A stretch of DNA of 64,000 bases from Gammaproteobacteria bacterium UBA7449 (GCA_002477465.1 DLPV01000016.1:1-64000); one strand, 5' to 3'; counted from the stretch's first letter, positions 17,563-27,841 are shown. Notes: generated by a model not told the origin, from the letters alone. A program made the numbers and translations.

Positions 17563-17660
17563 ACCGTAGCCCGCAGGACGCGGGCTTCGAGCCCCCATGG
17601 ATGGGTTCACGGCGTGTCGCGGAAGCAAGCGCCAGTTAAATGTATAGCACCTAACTGGCG
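17563..17660. repeat. REP-like intergenic palindromic element
   Basis: Three hairpins are stacked: AGCCCGC/GCGGGCT (17568-17574 with 17580-17586), an imperfect one around GAGCCCCCATGGATGGGTTC, and CGCCAGTTA/TAACTGGCG (17630-17638 with 17652-17660). The order of GC-rich palindromes with a GGCGTGTCGCGG core resembles the repetitive extragenic palindromes of gammaproteobacteria. Only one copy is in the window, so repetition in the genome is assumed. Confidence 0.5.
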
Positions 17661-17776
17661 GTCTGCAGCACCACGACTAGTTAATCAAGCAGAGCGAGGG
17701 AATCTGTCAGTTTGCAGGCTGAGTGGCTGTGATAGACTCAGCCTTTCAAGACTGTACCTGGAACAAGTACCACGCC

Positions 17777-19426
17777 ATGAGAAAGACTACCTCCGCGCTG
17801 CTCGGACTTTTGAGCTTTTCAGCGTTTGCTGACACCACCCTATATACCAATGTTAATGGTTATACGCTCAACAGCGACTATGAATTGCTGCGCTTCAATG
17901 CGATTCAATTCACCGATGATCGAGTTGATGCGATATTTGGTGAGGGTGAAGAGCTGCCTGACGATGCCAGTAAAGTCATCGATGGTGGCGGACAGACCAT
18001 GATTCCTGGTCTGGTGGATGCCCATGGCCACGTCCTGACATACGGGCTGGGACTGCTGCGAGTAGATCTCGTCGGCGCCACAACAGAAGCCGAAGCGGCG
18101 CAGCGAGTGCTGGATTTCGCCGCGGACAATACCGAACTGGAGTGGGTGCAGGGACGTGGCTGGAACCAGGTGCTTTGGGATAGTAATGAGTTTCCAACAG
18201 CGGCAAGCCTTGACGCCTTGGTTGGCGATCGACCCGTATGGCTGACCCGTGTTGACGGTCACGCTGCCTGGGCCAATACCATGGCCATGGAGTTGGCTGG
18301 CATCAATCAGGACACAGAGGACCCTGTGGGCGGTCAAATCATCCGCGACGAGAATGGTAATGCGACTGGCGTGTTTGTAGACACGGCGATGTCTTATATC
18401 CGGGAACAGATCCCGGACACTAGTTTCGAAGAACAGAAAGTTGCTCTCATCGCTGCGATGAAGTCTTTGGCGACCTATGGTATTACCAGCGTGCACGATG
18501 CTGGTATCGGTAGCAGCACCATTTCAGCTTACAAGGAACTGGTGGAAGACGCACCCCTACCAATTCGCGTATATGCCATGATCGCTGCGTCAGATCCACT
18601 CTACCAGGATCGCCTCGAAGAAGGCTTCATCGAGAGTGACGATTTGACCTTCGCAATTGAGAGCGTAAAAGTCGTCGCTGATGGTGCGCTGGGCAGTCGC
18701 GGCGCCGCGCTGATTGAAGACTATCATGATGATCCGGGCAACCGTGGTCTGCTGCGTTATAACGATGAGCGTCTGGAGTTCTTGATGCGTGCAGCGATGA
18801 ACGCTGGTTTCCAGGTGAACACCCATGCCATCGGCGATGACGCCAATATGCGCGCCTTGGACAACTATGAGCAGCTTATTCTTGAAACTAATTCAAGGGA
18901 CAGGAGGCACCGGGTAGAACATGCCCAGATTCTGCGCTACGAAGATATCCTGCGCTTCGCCGAGTTGGGGGTCGTTCCCTCTATGCAGGCGACCCACGCC
19001 ACCAGTGACAAGAACATGGCTGAAGACCGGCTCGGACCAGTCCGAATCCAGGGAGCATATGCCTGGCGCAAACTGCTGGAAACAGGCGCGCGCATAGCCA
19101 ACGGTTCAGATTTTCCGGTGGAGCATCCCAACCCCTTTTATGGGCTACATGCCTCGGTCACCCGACAGGATCAGCGAAACGAGCCACCGGGCGGCTGGTA
19201 CGCGGAAGAAAACATGTCGCTGGTAGAAGCGCTAGCCAGCTTTACCATTGATGCGGCCTATGCCGGACATCAGGAAGGTGAATTGGGTTCGCTGGAACCA
19301 GGCAAGAAGGCTGACTTCATCATTCTGGACCGGGATATTTTCGTGGTTTCCCCCACTGAACTTTGGCAGACACAGGTATACGAGACCTGGGTCAATGGCG
19401 TCAAAATAACTGATAAGAACAATTAA
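17777..19426 (+). CDS. Exported amidohydrolase, YtcJ-like
   Basis: A 549-residue metal-dependent amidohydrolase of the YtcJ group with a signal peptide (MRKTTSALLGLLSFSAFA). The metal site HxH is at VDAHGH near residue 75, an HxD-like region HAIGD lies near 350, and the conserved RVEHAQ and DFPVEHPNP follow; the C-terminal KADFIILDRD is typical of the composite beta-sandwich. The frame opens 18 codons earlier, but the ATG at 17777 starts the signal peptide, though its ribosome site is weak. It lies 20 bases before the acylase gene and is likely co-transcribed with it. It should hydrolyse a C-N bond of an unknown substrate in the periplasm. Confidence 0.88.
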   Translation: MRKTTSALLGLLSFSAFADTTLYTNVNGYTLNSDYELLRFNAIQFTDDRVDAIFGEGEELPDDASKVIDGGGQTMIPGLVDAHGHVLTYGLGLLRVDLVGATTEAEAAQRVLDFAADNTELEWVQGRGWNQVLWDSNEFPTAASLDALVGDRPVWLTRVDGHAAWANTMAMELAGINQDTEDPVGGQIIRDENGNATGVFVDTAMSYIREQIPDTSFEEQKVALIAAMKSLATYGITSVHDAGIGSSTISAYKELVEDAPLPIRVYAMIAASDPLYQDRLEEGFIESDDLTFAIESVKVVADGALGSRGAALIEDYHDDPGNRGLLRYNDERLEFLMRAAMNAGFQVNTHAIGDDANMRALDNYEQLILETNSRDRRHRVEHAQILRYEDILRFAELGVVPSMQATHATSDKNMAEDRLGPVRIQGAYAWRKLLETGARIANGSDFPVEHPNPFYGLHASVTRQDQRNEPPGGWYAEENMSLVEALASFTIDAAYAGHQEGELGSLEPGKKADFIILDRDIFVVSPTELWQTQVYETWVNGVKITDKNN

Positions 19427-19446
19427 TACCTATATTGGAGGGTGTG

Positions 19447-21735
19447 ATGAAAATGAAAGCCATGCAGCTGAGAAATGCACTGGTCATCGGCTTGTTGAGC
19501 AGCTTCCTGATTGCCTGCAGCCAGGAACCCGCTGCGCCGGCCGAAACTGCTAGCCCGGTCACTGAAGAAGCCACATCAGCAGCATCATTTACGGCAGAGG
19601 AAATCGCGCGCTGGGAAGCAACCGCTGACAACGTGACGATCCTGCGCGATCGCTGGGGCATACCCCACATCTATGGAGTGAGCGATGCGGACACCGTGTT
19701 CGGCACTCTCTACGCGCAGGCTGAGGACGATTTTTACCGGCTCGAGACCAATTACATCAATGCCATGGGACGACTCGCTGAAGCCGAAGGCGAGAGTCAA
19801 CTCTATCGCGACCTGCGCATGAAGCTGTTCATCGACCCAGTCGATATGCAAAACCAATATGAAGCCAGCCCACGCTGGTTGAAAGGCCTGATGGACGCAT
19901 TCGCCGATGGCCTCAACTATTACCTTCACACCCACCCGGAAGTGGAACCCCGTGTCATCAAGAAATTTGAACCGTGGATGGCGCTGAGCTTTTCCGAAGG
20001 CAGTATCGGTGGCGATATTGAGAGAGTGAACATTAGCCGGCTTCGTGACTTCTATGACCCTGGCTCAATGGTCGCTATCGCCGAAGTGCCTTTTGATGGC
20101 GAACCCAGAGGCTCAAACGGTTTTTCCATCGCGCCTGAGAACACGGCCAACGGTAACGCGCTGTTCCTGATCAATCCCCATACTTCTTTTTTCTTCCGCT
20201 CTGAACTGCATATGGTGAGCGAAGAAGGACTAAACGCTTACGGTGCAGTGACCTGGGGGCAATTCTTTATCTACCAGGGCTTTAATGAAAACACTGGGTG
20301 GATGCATACCTCGAGTCGGGCCGATGCAATCGATGAATACCTCGAAACCATCGTGCAGCAGGATGATGGCTACTACTATGAGCATGGTGACGGTCTGCGC
20401 CGGTTGGAGGAAAAAGTCATCTCCCTGCCCTACAAGGCTGGTGATGACATGGCTGAAATCGAGGTGACAGCCTACTACAGTCACCATGGCCCCATCATTA
20501 GAGAGGACGACGGCAAATGGGTTTCTATCAGCTTGATGCAGGAGCCAATCAAAGCACTCTCCCAATCCTATGGGCGTACCAAGGCGAATGACTACGATGA
20601 GTTTGCCGCGACTATGGAACTGCGTACAAACTCCTCCAACAATACTGTTTATGCAGACAGCGACGGCAATATTGCCTACTGGCACGGAAACTTCATCCCG
20701 CAGCGGGACCCCAGCTTCGACTGGAATAGCCCATTGGATGGCAGCAACCCGGCCACAGACTGGGGGCCGCTGCACGCTGTCACCGAGATGATTTCGGTGT
20801 TTAACCCAGACAGCGGCTGGATTCAGAATACCAATAACACCCCTTTCAATTCCGCTGGTCCCGGAAACAGCCCGAACCCTGCAGACTATCCCGTCTACAT
20901 GGCCAATAACCCTGAAAACCCGCGCGGTGTGCACGCAGTGAGAGTGTTGGAAGGGAAATCCGATTTCACTCTGGACTCTCTTATCGAAGCCGCCTACGAC
21001 CCGGCACTGCCTTTTTTCGAAGAACTGATTCCTAACCTCTTGCTGATTACCGCAGTGGACAGCCCCAGTATTGTCGATGATGACGGCAATAGCTTGGTTC
21101 TTGAAAGCACGATTACCGCTGATGCCATTGAGTACATCGACTTGCTTCGGGATTGGGATACGCGCAGCAGCGTCGATTCTGTTGAAACTTCCCTGGCGGT
21201 GTACTGGGCGGAAAACCTGATGGATAACGTACGCGCTGACGCGAATGCGCAGAACATCAATATATATGAATATATGATCAATAATGCCACCCCGGATCAA
21301 TTGCTGGGTGCACTTACCGATGCGGCGGAGACTCTCACTCAGAATTTCGGCTCCTGGCAGGTCCCCTGGGGTGAGATAAATCGCTATCAGAGAATAACCG
21401 GTGACCTGGTGCAGGACTTCAACGACGACGAACCCAGCATACCAGTAGGGTTTAATTCTGGGAGATGGGGTGCCTTGTCCTCATTCGGTGCCCGCACCTA
21501 CCCAGGTACCAGACGTATGTATGGCACCAGCGGCAACAGCTTTGTCGCTGTTGTGGAGTTCGGCAACCCGCTACGTGCCAAGGCAATCACCGTAGGTGGC
21601 CTGCAAAGCGACCCTGACTCACCCCACTTTGACGACCAGGCTGAAATGTATGCGAACGGCGAATTCAGAGATATCCACTTTTACCGCAACGATATTGAAG
21701 CCAACCTGGAGCGCGAGTATCGCCCTGGTGACTAG
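19447..21735 (+). CDS. Penicillin acylase-family lipoprotein (Ntn hydrolase)
   Basis: A 762-residue amide hydrolase that should mature by self-cleavage. The N-terminus has a lipobox LIAC24, so it is probably anchored to a membrane facing the periplasm. The alpha-chain start WGIPHIYG (70-77) and the autocatalytic GSNGFSIAP segment (G222-S223) are typical; S223 would be the N-terminal nucleophile of the beta chain. Family members cleave penicillins, N-acyl-homoserine lactones and other N-acyl amines. GGAGG lies nine bases before the ATG at 19447; the TTG four codons upstream is not needed. It is between an amidohydrolase and a glyoxylate-type aminotransferase on the same strand. Confidence 0.9.
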   Translation: MKMKAMQLRNALVIGLLSSFLIACSQEPAAPAETASPVTEEATSAASFTAEEIARWEATADNVTILRDRWGIPHIYGVSDADTVFGTLYAQAEDDFYRLETNYINAMGRLAEAEGESQLYRDLRMKLFIDPVDMQNQYEASPRWLKGLMDAFADGLNYYLHTHPEVEPRVIKKFEPWMALSFSEGSIGGDIERVNISRLRDFYDPGSMVAIAEVPFDGEPRGSNGFSIAPENTANGNALFLINPHTSFFFRSELHMVSEEGLNAYGAVTWGQFFIYQGFNENTGWMHTSSRADAIDEYLETIVQQDDGYYYEHGDGLRRLEEKVISLPYKAGDDMAEIEVTAYYSHHGPIIREDDGKWVSISLMQEPIKALSQSYGRTKANDYDEFAATMELRTNSSNNTVYADSDGNIAYWHGNFIPQRDPSFDWNSPLDGSNPATDWGPLHAVTEMISVFNPDSGWIQNTNNTPFNSAGPGNSPNPADYPVYMANNPENPRGVHAVRVLEGKSDFTLDSLIEAAYDPALPFFEELIPNLLLITAVDSPSIVDDDGNSLVLESTITADAIEYIDLLRDWDTRSSVDSVETSLAVYWAENLMDNVRADANAQNINIYEYMINNATPDQLLGALTDAAETLTQNFGSWQVPWGEINRYQRITGDLVQDFNDDEPSIPVGFNSGRWGALSSFGARTYPGTRRMYGTSGNSFVAVVEFGNPLRAKAITVGGLQSDPDSPHFDDQAEMYANGEFRDIHFYRNDIEANLEREYRPGD

Positions 21736-21782
21736 CATTCAGGGTCAATTAGACTGAAACTGACAAAGAGCACGACTGTTTT

Positions 21783-22961
21783 ATGAGTTCAAATTCTAAC
21801 TATAAGGCTGGTCGCCATTTCCTGCAGATACCCGGCCCCTCTAATGTGCCCGATAGCGTGCTGCGGGCCATGGCCAAACCGGTTATTGATCATCGCGGTC
21901 CTGAGTTTCCAGCCTTAACCCAGAGCATTCTGGAAAAACTGAAGCCGGTTTTTAATACCCAATCCAACGTTTTTATCTACCCGGCATCGGGAACTGGCGG
22001 CTGGGAGTGTGCTCTGCTTAATTGCCTGTCACCGGGTGACAAGGTGCTCGCATTCGAGACCGGTCACTTTGCTACTTTGTGGAAAGACGTTGCAGAAAAA
22101 CTGGGCTTGCACATCCTGTGGATGCCGGGCGACTGGCGTCACGGCATAAACCCCATGCTGGTGCAAGAAAAACTTACCGAGGACAGTAATTACGAAATCA
22201 AGGCGGTGCTGGCTGTACACACCGAGACCTCTACCGGGGTCACCAGCAGAATTGGCGAGATTCGCCAGGCCATGGATGCAGCAAAACATCCTGCACTGTT
22301 TATGGTTGATGCAGTTTCCTCACTGGCCTGTACCGAATATCAGCATGACGATTGGGGTGTGGATGTGACCGTCAGCGCTTCGCAGAAAGGGCTGATGCTG
22401 CCTCCAGGATTGAGTTTCAACGCGGTGAGTGAACTGGCGTTAGAGCGCGCAGCGGAAAACCAGGGTATGCATTCTTACTGGCGCTGGGATGCCATGCTGG
22501 AGCACAACCAGCGCGGCTACTTTCCTTACACGCCCAGCACCAACTTGCTTTACGGTCTCGAAGAGGCGTTGAACTTGCTCCACCGCGAGGGGCTTGACAA
22601 TGTATATGCCCGTCACTCTCGTTTTGCCGCCGCTACCCGTGCCGCACTGGCGGGCTGGGAGCTTGAGAATGTCTGCCTGAATCCAGCTGAATTCTGCAAC
22701 TCGACTACCGCGGTGATGATGCCAGAGGGCTACGATGCTGACGATCTGCGTGAAGATATCCTAAGCCGATTCGATATGTCCCTGGGCACTGGCCTGGGTA
22801 GACTCAAAGGGCTGGTGTTTCGTATCGGCCACCTTGGGGACTTCAATGAACTCATGCTGATGGGGACGCTAAGCGGAGTGGAGATGGGACTCAAGTTAGG
22901 GGACGTGCCGCACCGAACGGGCGGCGTGCAGCAAGCAATGGATGCGTTGATCGGCAGCTGA
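21783..22961 (+). CDS. Class V aminotransferase, serine/alanine--glyoxylate type
   Basis: A 392-residue PLP enzyme of the AGXT/serine-glyoxylate aminotransferase group, which converts glyoxylate to glycine using serine, alanine or another donor. IPGPSNVP near residue 16 and the SASQKGLMLPPG segment with the PLP lysine K202 are diagnostic; FMVDAVSS near 173-180 supplies the PLP-ring aspartate. Length is typical and no signal peptide is present, so it is cytoplasmic. It lies 47 bases after the acylase gene and about 57 before a GntP permease. The aspartate-dependent BhcA enzyme is in the same group, but the other bhc genes are absent. Donor is uncertain. Confidence 0.88.
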   Translation: MSSNSNYKAGRHFLQIPGPSNVPDSVLRAMAKPVIDHRGPEFPALTQSILEKLKPVFNTQSNVFIYPASGTGGWECALLNCLSPGDKVLAFETGHFATLWKDVAEKLGLHILWMPGDWRHGINPMLVQEKLTEDSNYEIKAVLAVHTETSTGVTSRIGEIRQAMDAAKHPALFMVDAVSSLACTEYQHDDWGVDVTVSASQKGLMLPPGLSFNAVSELALERAAENQGMHSYWRWDAMLEHNQRGYFPYTPSTNLLYGLEEALNLLHREGLDNVYARHSRFAAATRAALAGWELENVCLNPAEFCNSTTAVMMPEGYDADDLREDILSRFDMSLGTGLGRLKGLVFRIGHLGDFNELMLMGTLSGVEMGLKLGDVPHRTGGVQQAMDALIGS

Positions 22962-23018
22962 GAATTTTGTGCAGCTCGCAGCGCAGTCGATTGATAATAA
23001 ATAATAAAGGGAGTCTTC

Positions 23019-24392
23019 ATGGACCCGGCCACCGCGGTAAATACCAGTGCGGCAATATCCTTATTGGGATTCTCCGCCGTCATCTTTCTCCTGCTGTTCC
23101 TGATTGCTAAATGGAAATGGCATGTATTCTTTGCCCTGCTCATCCCTATTCTGCTGTTTGGCGTTCTGCCCGGCATTCAGCAGAACAACTTCATAGATGC
23201 CTTTGAAAACGGCTTTGGTAATACCCTGGGGTCCATAGGTGTTGTCATCGTACTGGGCTCTATTATCGCGGAGGCGCTGAAACACACTGGCGCGATTCAG
23301 GTCATCACTCGCTCCATGGTCAACCTGGTGGGCTCCCAGCGCATGCCGCTGGCCCTAACCCTCACTGGCTTTGTTATCGGCGTCGCTATTTTCTCTGACG
23401 TGGCCTATGTGATCCTGAATCCATTGGTGCATTCGGCTGCAAGAACCATGGGCGTCAGCATCGCCGTCATGTCCACAGGTTTAGTCGGCGCGCTGCAACT
23501 CACTCACGCTATCGTGCCCCCGACGCCCGGCCCACTCGCGGCGGCGGCACTGGTAGGAGCCGATATCGGCAAAACCATTATCTACGGCAGTATTACCTGT
23601 CTGTTTGGCTCCCTAGCCTGCTGGGCATGGGGTACGCTGTTTGCAGGCCCGCGCATCAAGACCCCACCCAGCAATGAATTCGAAGGCATCACCATCGATG
23701 ATCTCGATAGCGACGGCCCTTCAGAACTACCCAGTACACTCAGCTCTTATATGCCAATAGTGATTCCCATCATACTTATCGGTACCCAGAGTGTGGTGAC
23801 TCTGACCTTCCCAGAAGACCATATACTGCGCACGATTTTTCTCTATCTTGGCTGGCCGGTGATGGCACTGTCGGTGGGCGTGTGGCTCGCCTATCGCAAC
23901 ATCAAGAGTCAGGATGACAGGGAGAAGGCACGGGATGCCTGGGTGGAAGCAGCGCTCAAGACTTCGGCCATGATACTGGTGGTCACGGGTCTCGGTGGTT
24001 CATTAAGTGCAATTCTCAGGGGCACGCCGGCGGTGGATTTCATCGCCATGTTTTTCAGTGAATATGGCTTGCCGGCTATCTTGCTGCCTTTTGTGATCGG
24101 CATCATCGGCAATATGATTACCGGCTCTACGACGGTTGGGGTAATTACCGCAGCCTCTTTGGTCGCGCCGATGCTGGGAAGCCTGGGCCTGTCTCCTGAA
24201 GCTGCCATGCTCGCAGGCGCAAGCGGGTCGGTCATTATAAAATACGTGAACAGCAGTTACTTCTGGGTATGTACTTCGCTGTCGAAACTTAGCGTGACTG
24301 ATGCGGTATTCAGCTATGGTGGCGCCACCCTAGTTGGCGGCCTGGTGTCTTTCGCTACGGTTTGTGCGCTTTGGGGGACAGGCCTTATCTGA
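23019..24392 (+). CDS. GntP-family permease
   Basis: A 457-residue inner-membrane symporter with about 12 hydrophobic segments. The family block FSDVAYVILNPLVHSAARTMG near residue 128 and HAIVPPTPGPLAAA near 166 are characteristic of GntP. Known members take up gluconate, D-glycerate or D-serine with protons. It ends in GTGLI and follows the aminotransferase on the same strand, which fits import of a small hydroxy or amino acid tied to glyoxylate metabolism; that link is inference. A clear AAGGGAG precedes the ATG. Confidence 0.9.
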   Translation: MDPATAVNTSAAISLLGFSAVIFLLLFLIAKWKWHVFFALLIPILLFGVLPGIQQNNFIDAFENGFGNTLGSIGVVIVLGSIIAEALKHTGAIQVITRSMVNLVGSQRMPLALTLTGFVIGVAIFSDVAYVILNPLVHSAARTMGVSIAVMSTGLVGALQLTHAIVPPTPGPLAAAALVGADIGKTIIYGSITCLFGSLACWAWGTLFAGPRIKTPPSNEFEGITIDDLDSDGPSELPSTLSSYMPIVIPIILIGTQSVVTLTFPEDHILRTIFLYLGWPVMALSVGVWLAYRNIKSQDDREKARDAWVEAALKTSAMILVVTGLGGSLSAILRGTPAVDFIAMFFSEYGLPAILLPFVIGIIGNMITGSTTVGVITAASLVAPMLGSLGLSPEAAMLAGASGSVIIKYVNSSYFWVCTSLSKLSVTDAVFSYGGATLVGGLVSFATVCALWGTGLI

Positions 24393-24523
24393 ATCACTTC
24401 CAGAGCTACTTTCCTGGATTTTCATAAAAGGCTCAGGTGTTTTTACCCAGTTTTTGACGCTACTGTGATTCCACTCAGACCCGCGTGAAATAGCTTACGG
24501 ATTTGAGCGCACAATAAGCCGCG

Positions 24524-24811
24524 TTAGTCAGAGTCCAACTCCAACTCGAGCCCAAAGCCGAATCGCGCCAATAAATTATACAGAGGCGCGAGAATCAGCC
24601 CAGCCACGCAGCCAGCCAAAGCAAATAGCAAAGGCATGCCAAGCAGTGCGAGAAACGCGAGCGCTGTGCCTGAGTTGAGTGTACCAGCGCTTAGTTCGAA
24701 CAGAAAGCCGCCCACACTGTAAAGCACGCCCACTAAAAATCCGAGGCTAGCCATCATTAAGGCGAGCAATTTTGCTAGTGAAGCTGCCCCAAGCCTGATT
24801 ATCCTGGCCAC
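24524..24811 (-). CDS. Small membrane protein of unknown function
   Basis: A 95-residue protein with two hydrophobic stretches (about 12-40 and 47-76) joined by a short loop, then an acidic tail ELELDSD. It starts with GTG, with a strong GGGGGAG eight bases upstream, and lies 26 bases after the large FAD/Fe-S dehydrogenase on the same strand, so it is probably translated from the same transcript. I do not recognise the family. Confidence 0.6.
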   Translation of the reverse strand: MARIIRLGAASLAKLLALMMASLGFLVGVLYSVGGFLFELSAGTLNSGTALAFLALLGMPLLFALAGCVAGLILAPLYNLLARFGFGLELELDSD

Positions 24812-24837
24812 TGGGTTTCTCCCCCTTTGCGTTGGTG

Positions 24838-27726
24838 TTAATGAGCGTCCAGTGCCATCTGCAGAACACGCGCTACATGCAACGCCTCGCGCCCACTGCC
24901 ATGTTGAATCTGACTGCGACAGCTGGTGCCGTCTGCCACAATAAGCGTCTCCCCATTCGCCTCTGCAATCGCAGGAATCAGGCTGAGATTGGCCATCGCC
25001 ATACTGGTATCATAGTGCTCAGCCTCATAGCCGAAAGAGCCGGCCATGCCACAGCAAGAAGACTCGATCAGCTCAACCTTCAGCTCAGGAATGAGTTCCA
25101 ACACCTGACGCACCGATCCCATCACCGCAAACGCTTTCTGGTGACAATGCCCATGCACCAGGGCGTGCTTTTGTGGCAGCGGCTTGAGTGTAAGCGGCAA
25201 TCGACCGGCCTGGTGTTCACGCAGCAGAAACTCTTCAAACAGGAAGGCATTGTCAGATAGCGCATCAGCCTGCTCACCGGGCAGCAAGGCCTGGTATTCG
25301 TCTCGAAGTGTGAGCAGGCAGGACGGTTCCAACCCCACCACAGGGACGCCGCGCGCAACAAAAGGCGCCAGGGCTTCAAGTGTGCGCTGCGCCTCAACCC
25401 TGGCCTCATCCAATAGGCCAGCGCTGAAAAAAGTGCGGCCACAACACAGCGGGCGCTTGCAATCATCTGCTGAAGGGCAATGGACGTGATACCCCGCCGC
25501 CGAGAGAACAGCCATGGCCGCAATAGCATTCTCAGTTTCAAAGCAGCCGTTGAAAGTATCTACCAAGAGCACAACCTCTTTCTCGTCCGCTGCAACTACC
25601 GCATCTTCGACGATGGGCTTGAAATGATCCTTGCGCCAGGTTGGGAGTTTGCGCTGCGCGGTAAAACCCAGCAGTTTCTCCGAGAGTTTCGCAAAGGCAG
25701 GCACTCGGTCGCGCAGATTCATCAGGGAGGCAGCACCCTTCAAGCGATGGGCATAACGCGGCAAATAAGCAATCAATCTCTCTCGCAGCGGTAAGCCGTG
25801 TCGGGCGCGATAGTGATAGAGAAACTCTGTCTTCATCTTGGCCATATCGACGCCAGTTGGACATTCGCGCTTGCAACCCTTGCAGCCAACACAGAGATCC
25901 ATGGTGTCGTATAGGGCGTCAGACGTGAACGCATCCTTTCCCAGTTGGCCAGTGATTGCCAGGCGCAACGTATTGGCTCGACCGCGGGTCAGGTGCTGTT
26001 CATCACCTGTCACGCGATAGGAAGGACACATGGTACCCACCTGTGCTTTGCGACAGGCACCATTGTTATTACACATTTCTACGGCACGATCGAAGCCCTG
26101 CCAAGCTGACCAATCCAATTGGGTATCAATAGCAATCGGCCCATAGCCAGGCTGAAAGCGCATGATTTGGCGATCGTCCATCTTGTGGGGATTTACGATC
26201 TTGCCCGGATTAAACGTTCTTCCAGGGTCGAATAGCTGTTTTACTTCCTCAAAATTCTTCACCATGCGCGCGCCGAACATCGCCTCATGGAATTCCGAAC
26301 GGGAGATGCCGTCGCCATGCTCGCCAGAGTGCGAACCCTTATACTCACGCACTACTTCCAGTGTTTCTTCAACAATCGCCCGCATCTTACTGGCGCCTTC
26401 CTGCTCCTTCATATTGAGTATGGGGCGTACGTGCAGGCAGCCGACAGAAGCATGGGCGTAGAATGTTCCGCTAGTCCCATGTTTTTCAAAAATCTCCGTG
26501 AGCCGACGCGTATATTCCGCCAGATCTTCCAGCCGCACGGCACAGTCTTCGATGAACGAAACCGGTTTTCCGTCCCCTTTCATGGACATCATGATGTTGA
26601 GGCCAGACTTACGAACCTCCCAGACAGCATGCTGAAACTCATGGTCGGTGGCCTCTACCACGGCGTTGGGGAAACCCAGGTCGCCCATTAGCTCCACCAA
26701 CTGCTGCAAGGACTGGAGCTGTTCGGCACGGTCCGCGCCGGCAAACTCTACCAGCAGCAAAGCCTGGGGTTCGCCCTGAACAAAGCGATTCACGGTCGGC
26801 GCGAATATCGGGATATCACGCGCCAGATCGATCATGGTGCGGTCCACCAGCTCTACTGCAGCTGGTCCCAACTTTACGATGTGTTGCGTGCTATCCATCG
26901 CCGCGTAAAAAGTCGGAAAGTGACACACGCCCAGCACCTTGTGTGATGGTAATGGCTGCACTTCAAGGTGCAGGCGCTGAAAAAATCCGAGGGTCCCCTC
27001 GGAGCCAACCAGCAGCTGGCCCAGATTTGGCTGTTCCTCGGTTAGCACGTTGATGTTGTATCCCCCGACTCGGCGCAACAGGTCCGGAAAACGCGCTGCG
27101 ATTTCCTGGGCCTCTCTTTGGCCGAGTGACAAGAGACTGCTCAGCAACTGCTCTGGCACTGCAGGCTGTGGCATCGAACCGTTTAGCTTGCCAAAATGAA
27201 CCTGGCTCCCATCTGCTAGCAGCGCTTCAACTGCGCGCACGTTGTGCACCATATTGCCGTAACGAATTGAGCGTGCGCCGCAGCTATTGTTGCCTGTCAT
27301 ACCGCCGAGAGTCGCTCGGTTGGCGGTGGATACATCCACCGGGTAAAACATGCCGTGGGGTTTGAGAAAGCGATTTAAATGATCAAGAACCAAACCAGGC
27401 TGCACGCTGATTGTCTGTGCTTCCGGTTTAAAGTCGAGAATTTTGTTGAGATGGCGAGTGCTGTCGATAAGCAGAGCTTCACCAATGGCCTGTCCGTTCT
27501 GGGAGGTACCGCTGCCGCGCGGCAACACCGGGATACCGGCTTCCGCGGCAATCTGAACGGCAACCTCAACATCATGGTCATCTTTCGGAATGACCACCCC
27601 GAGAGGCATGAGCTGGTAAATTGAAGCGTCAGTGCTGTAGCGCCCCCTGCTGAAGTCATCCAACAGGACATCGCCCTTGATTTCCCGCCGCAAGCACTGA
27701 CCAAGTTCACCCGGGATACCCGTCAT
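24838..27726 (-). CDS. FAD-linked, Fe-S 2-hydroxyacid dehydrogenase (YdiJ-like)
   Basis: A 962-residue cytoplasmic or membrane-associated flavoprotein that should oxidise a D-2-hydroxyacid (2-hydroxyglutarate, lactate or glycolate) and pass electrons to quinone. It has the FAD-binding GlcD-type domain (about 30-260, with PRGSGTSQNGQ near 73 and GGMTGNNSCGARS near 143), the FAD-oxidase C-terminal domain (to about 520), a CxxxGxC...CP iron-sulfur site near 549-565, a CxxCxxCxxxCP site near 612, and two C-terminal CCG-type domains (HGHCHQKA, SSCCGMAG). E. coli YdiJ is about 1018 residues with the same layout. The ATG has GGAGA upstream. A small membrane protein gene follows. Confidence 0.9.
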   Translation of the reverse strand: MTGIPGELGQCLRREIKGDVLLDDFSRGRYSTDASIYQLMPLGVVIPKDDHDVEVAVQIAAEAGIPVLPRGSGTSQNGQAIGEALLIDSTRHLNKILDFKPEAQTISVQPGLVLDHLNRFLKPHGMFYPVDVSTANRATLGGMTGNNSCGARSIRYGNMVHNVRAVEALLADGSQVHFGKLNGSMPQPAVPEQLLSSLLSLGQREAQEIAARFPDLLRRVGGYNINVLTEEQPNLGQLLVGSEGTLGFFQRLHLEVQPLPSHKVLGVCHFPTFYAAMDSTQHIVKLGPAAVELVDRTMIDLARDIPIFAPTVNRFVQGEPQALLLVEFAGADRAEQLQSLQQLVELMGDLGFPNAVVEATDHEFQHAVWEVRKSGLNIMMSMKGDGKPVSFIEDCAVRLEDLAEYTRRLTEIFEKHGTSGTFYAHASVGCLHVRPILNMKEQEGASKMRAIVEETLEVVREYKGSHSGEHGDGISRSEFHEAMFGARMVKNFEEVKQLFDPGRTFNPGKIVNPHKMDDRQIMRFQPGYGPIAIDTQLDWSAWQGFDRAVEMCNNNGACRKAQVGTMCPSYRVTGDEQHLTRGRANTLRLAITGQLGKDAFTSDALYDTMDLCVGCKGCKRECPTGVDMAKMKTEFLYHYRARHGLPLRERLIAYLPRYAHRLKGAASLMNLRDRVPAFAKLSEKLLGFTAQRKLPTWRKDHFKPIVEDAVVAADEKEVVLLVDTFNGCFETENAIAAMAVLSAAGYHVHCPSADDCKRPLCCGRTFFSAGLLDEARVEAQRTLEALAPFVARGVPVVGLEPSCLLTLRDEYQALLPGEQADALSDNAFLFEEFLLREHQAGRLPLTLKPLPQKHALVHGHCHQKAFAVMGSVRQVLELIPELKVELIESSCCGMAGSFGYEAEHYDTSMAMANLSLIPAIAEANGETLIVADGTSCRSQIQHGSGREALHVARVLQMALDAH

Positions 27727-27841
27727 TAAGAGAGTCTCCAGTGGCTGTTTACGCCGCGGGTGTTCGTGGTGAGAGTCATGAGTCAGTTCCTGTCTTGGCC
27801 TTGCGTGCCTCTCAGATCGACTGTCGAATCTTCGAGTTTGT

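Noticed and set aside
20230..21300. A 356-codon open frame on the minus strand
   Set aside because: It is exactly antisense to the penicillin-acylase-type gene, which has clear motifs and a signal; the product shows no recognisable domain.
21783..24392. Beta-hydroxyaspartate cycle (BhcA) operon
   Set aside because: Only an aminotransferase of the right group is present; the aldolase, dehydratase and imine reductase of the cycle are absent.
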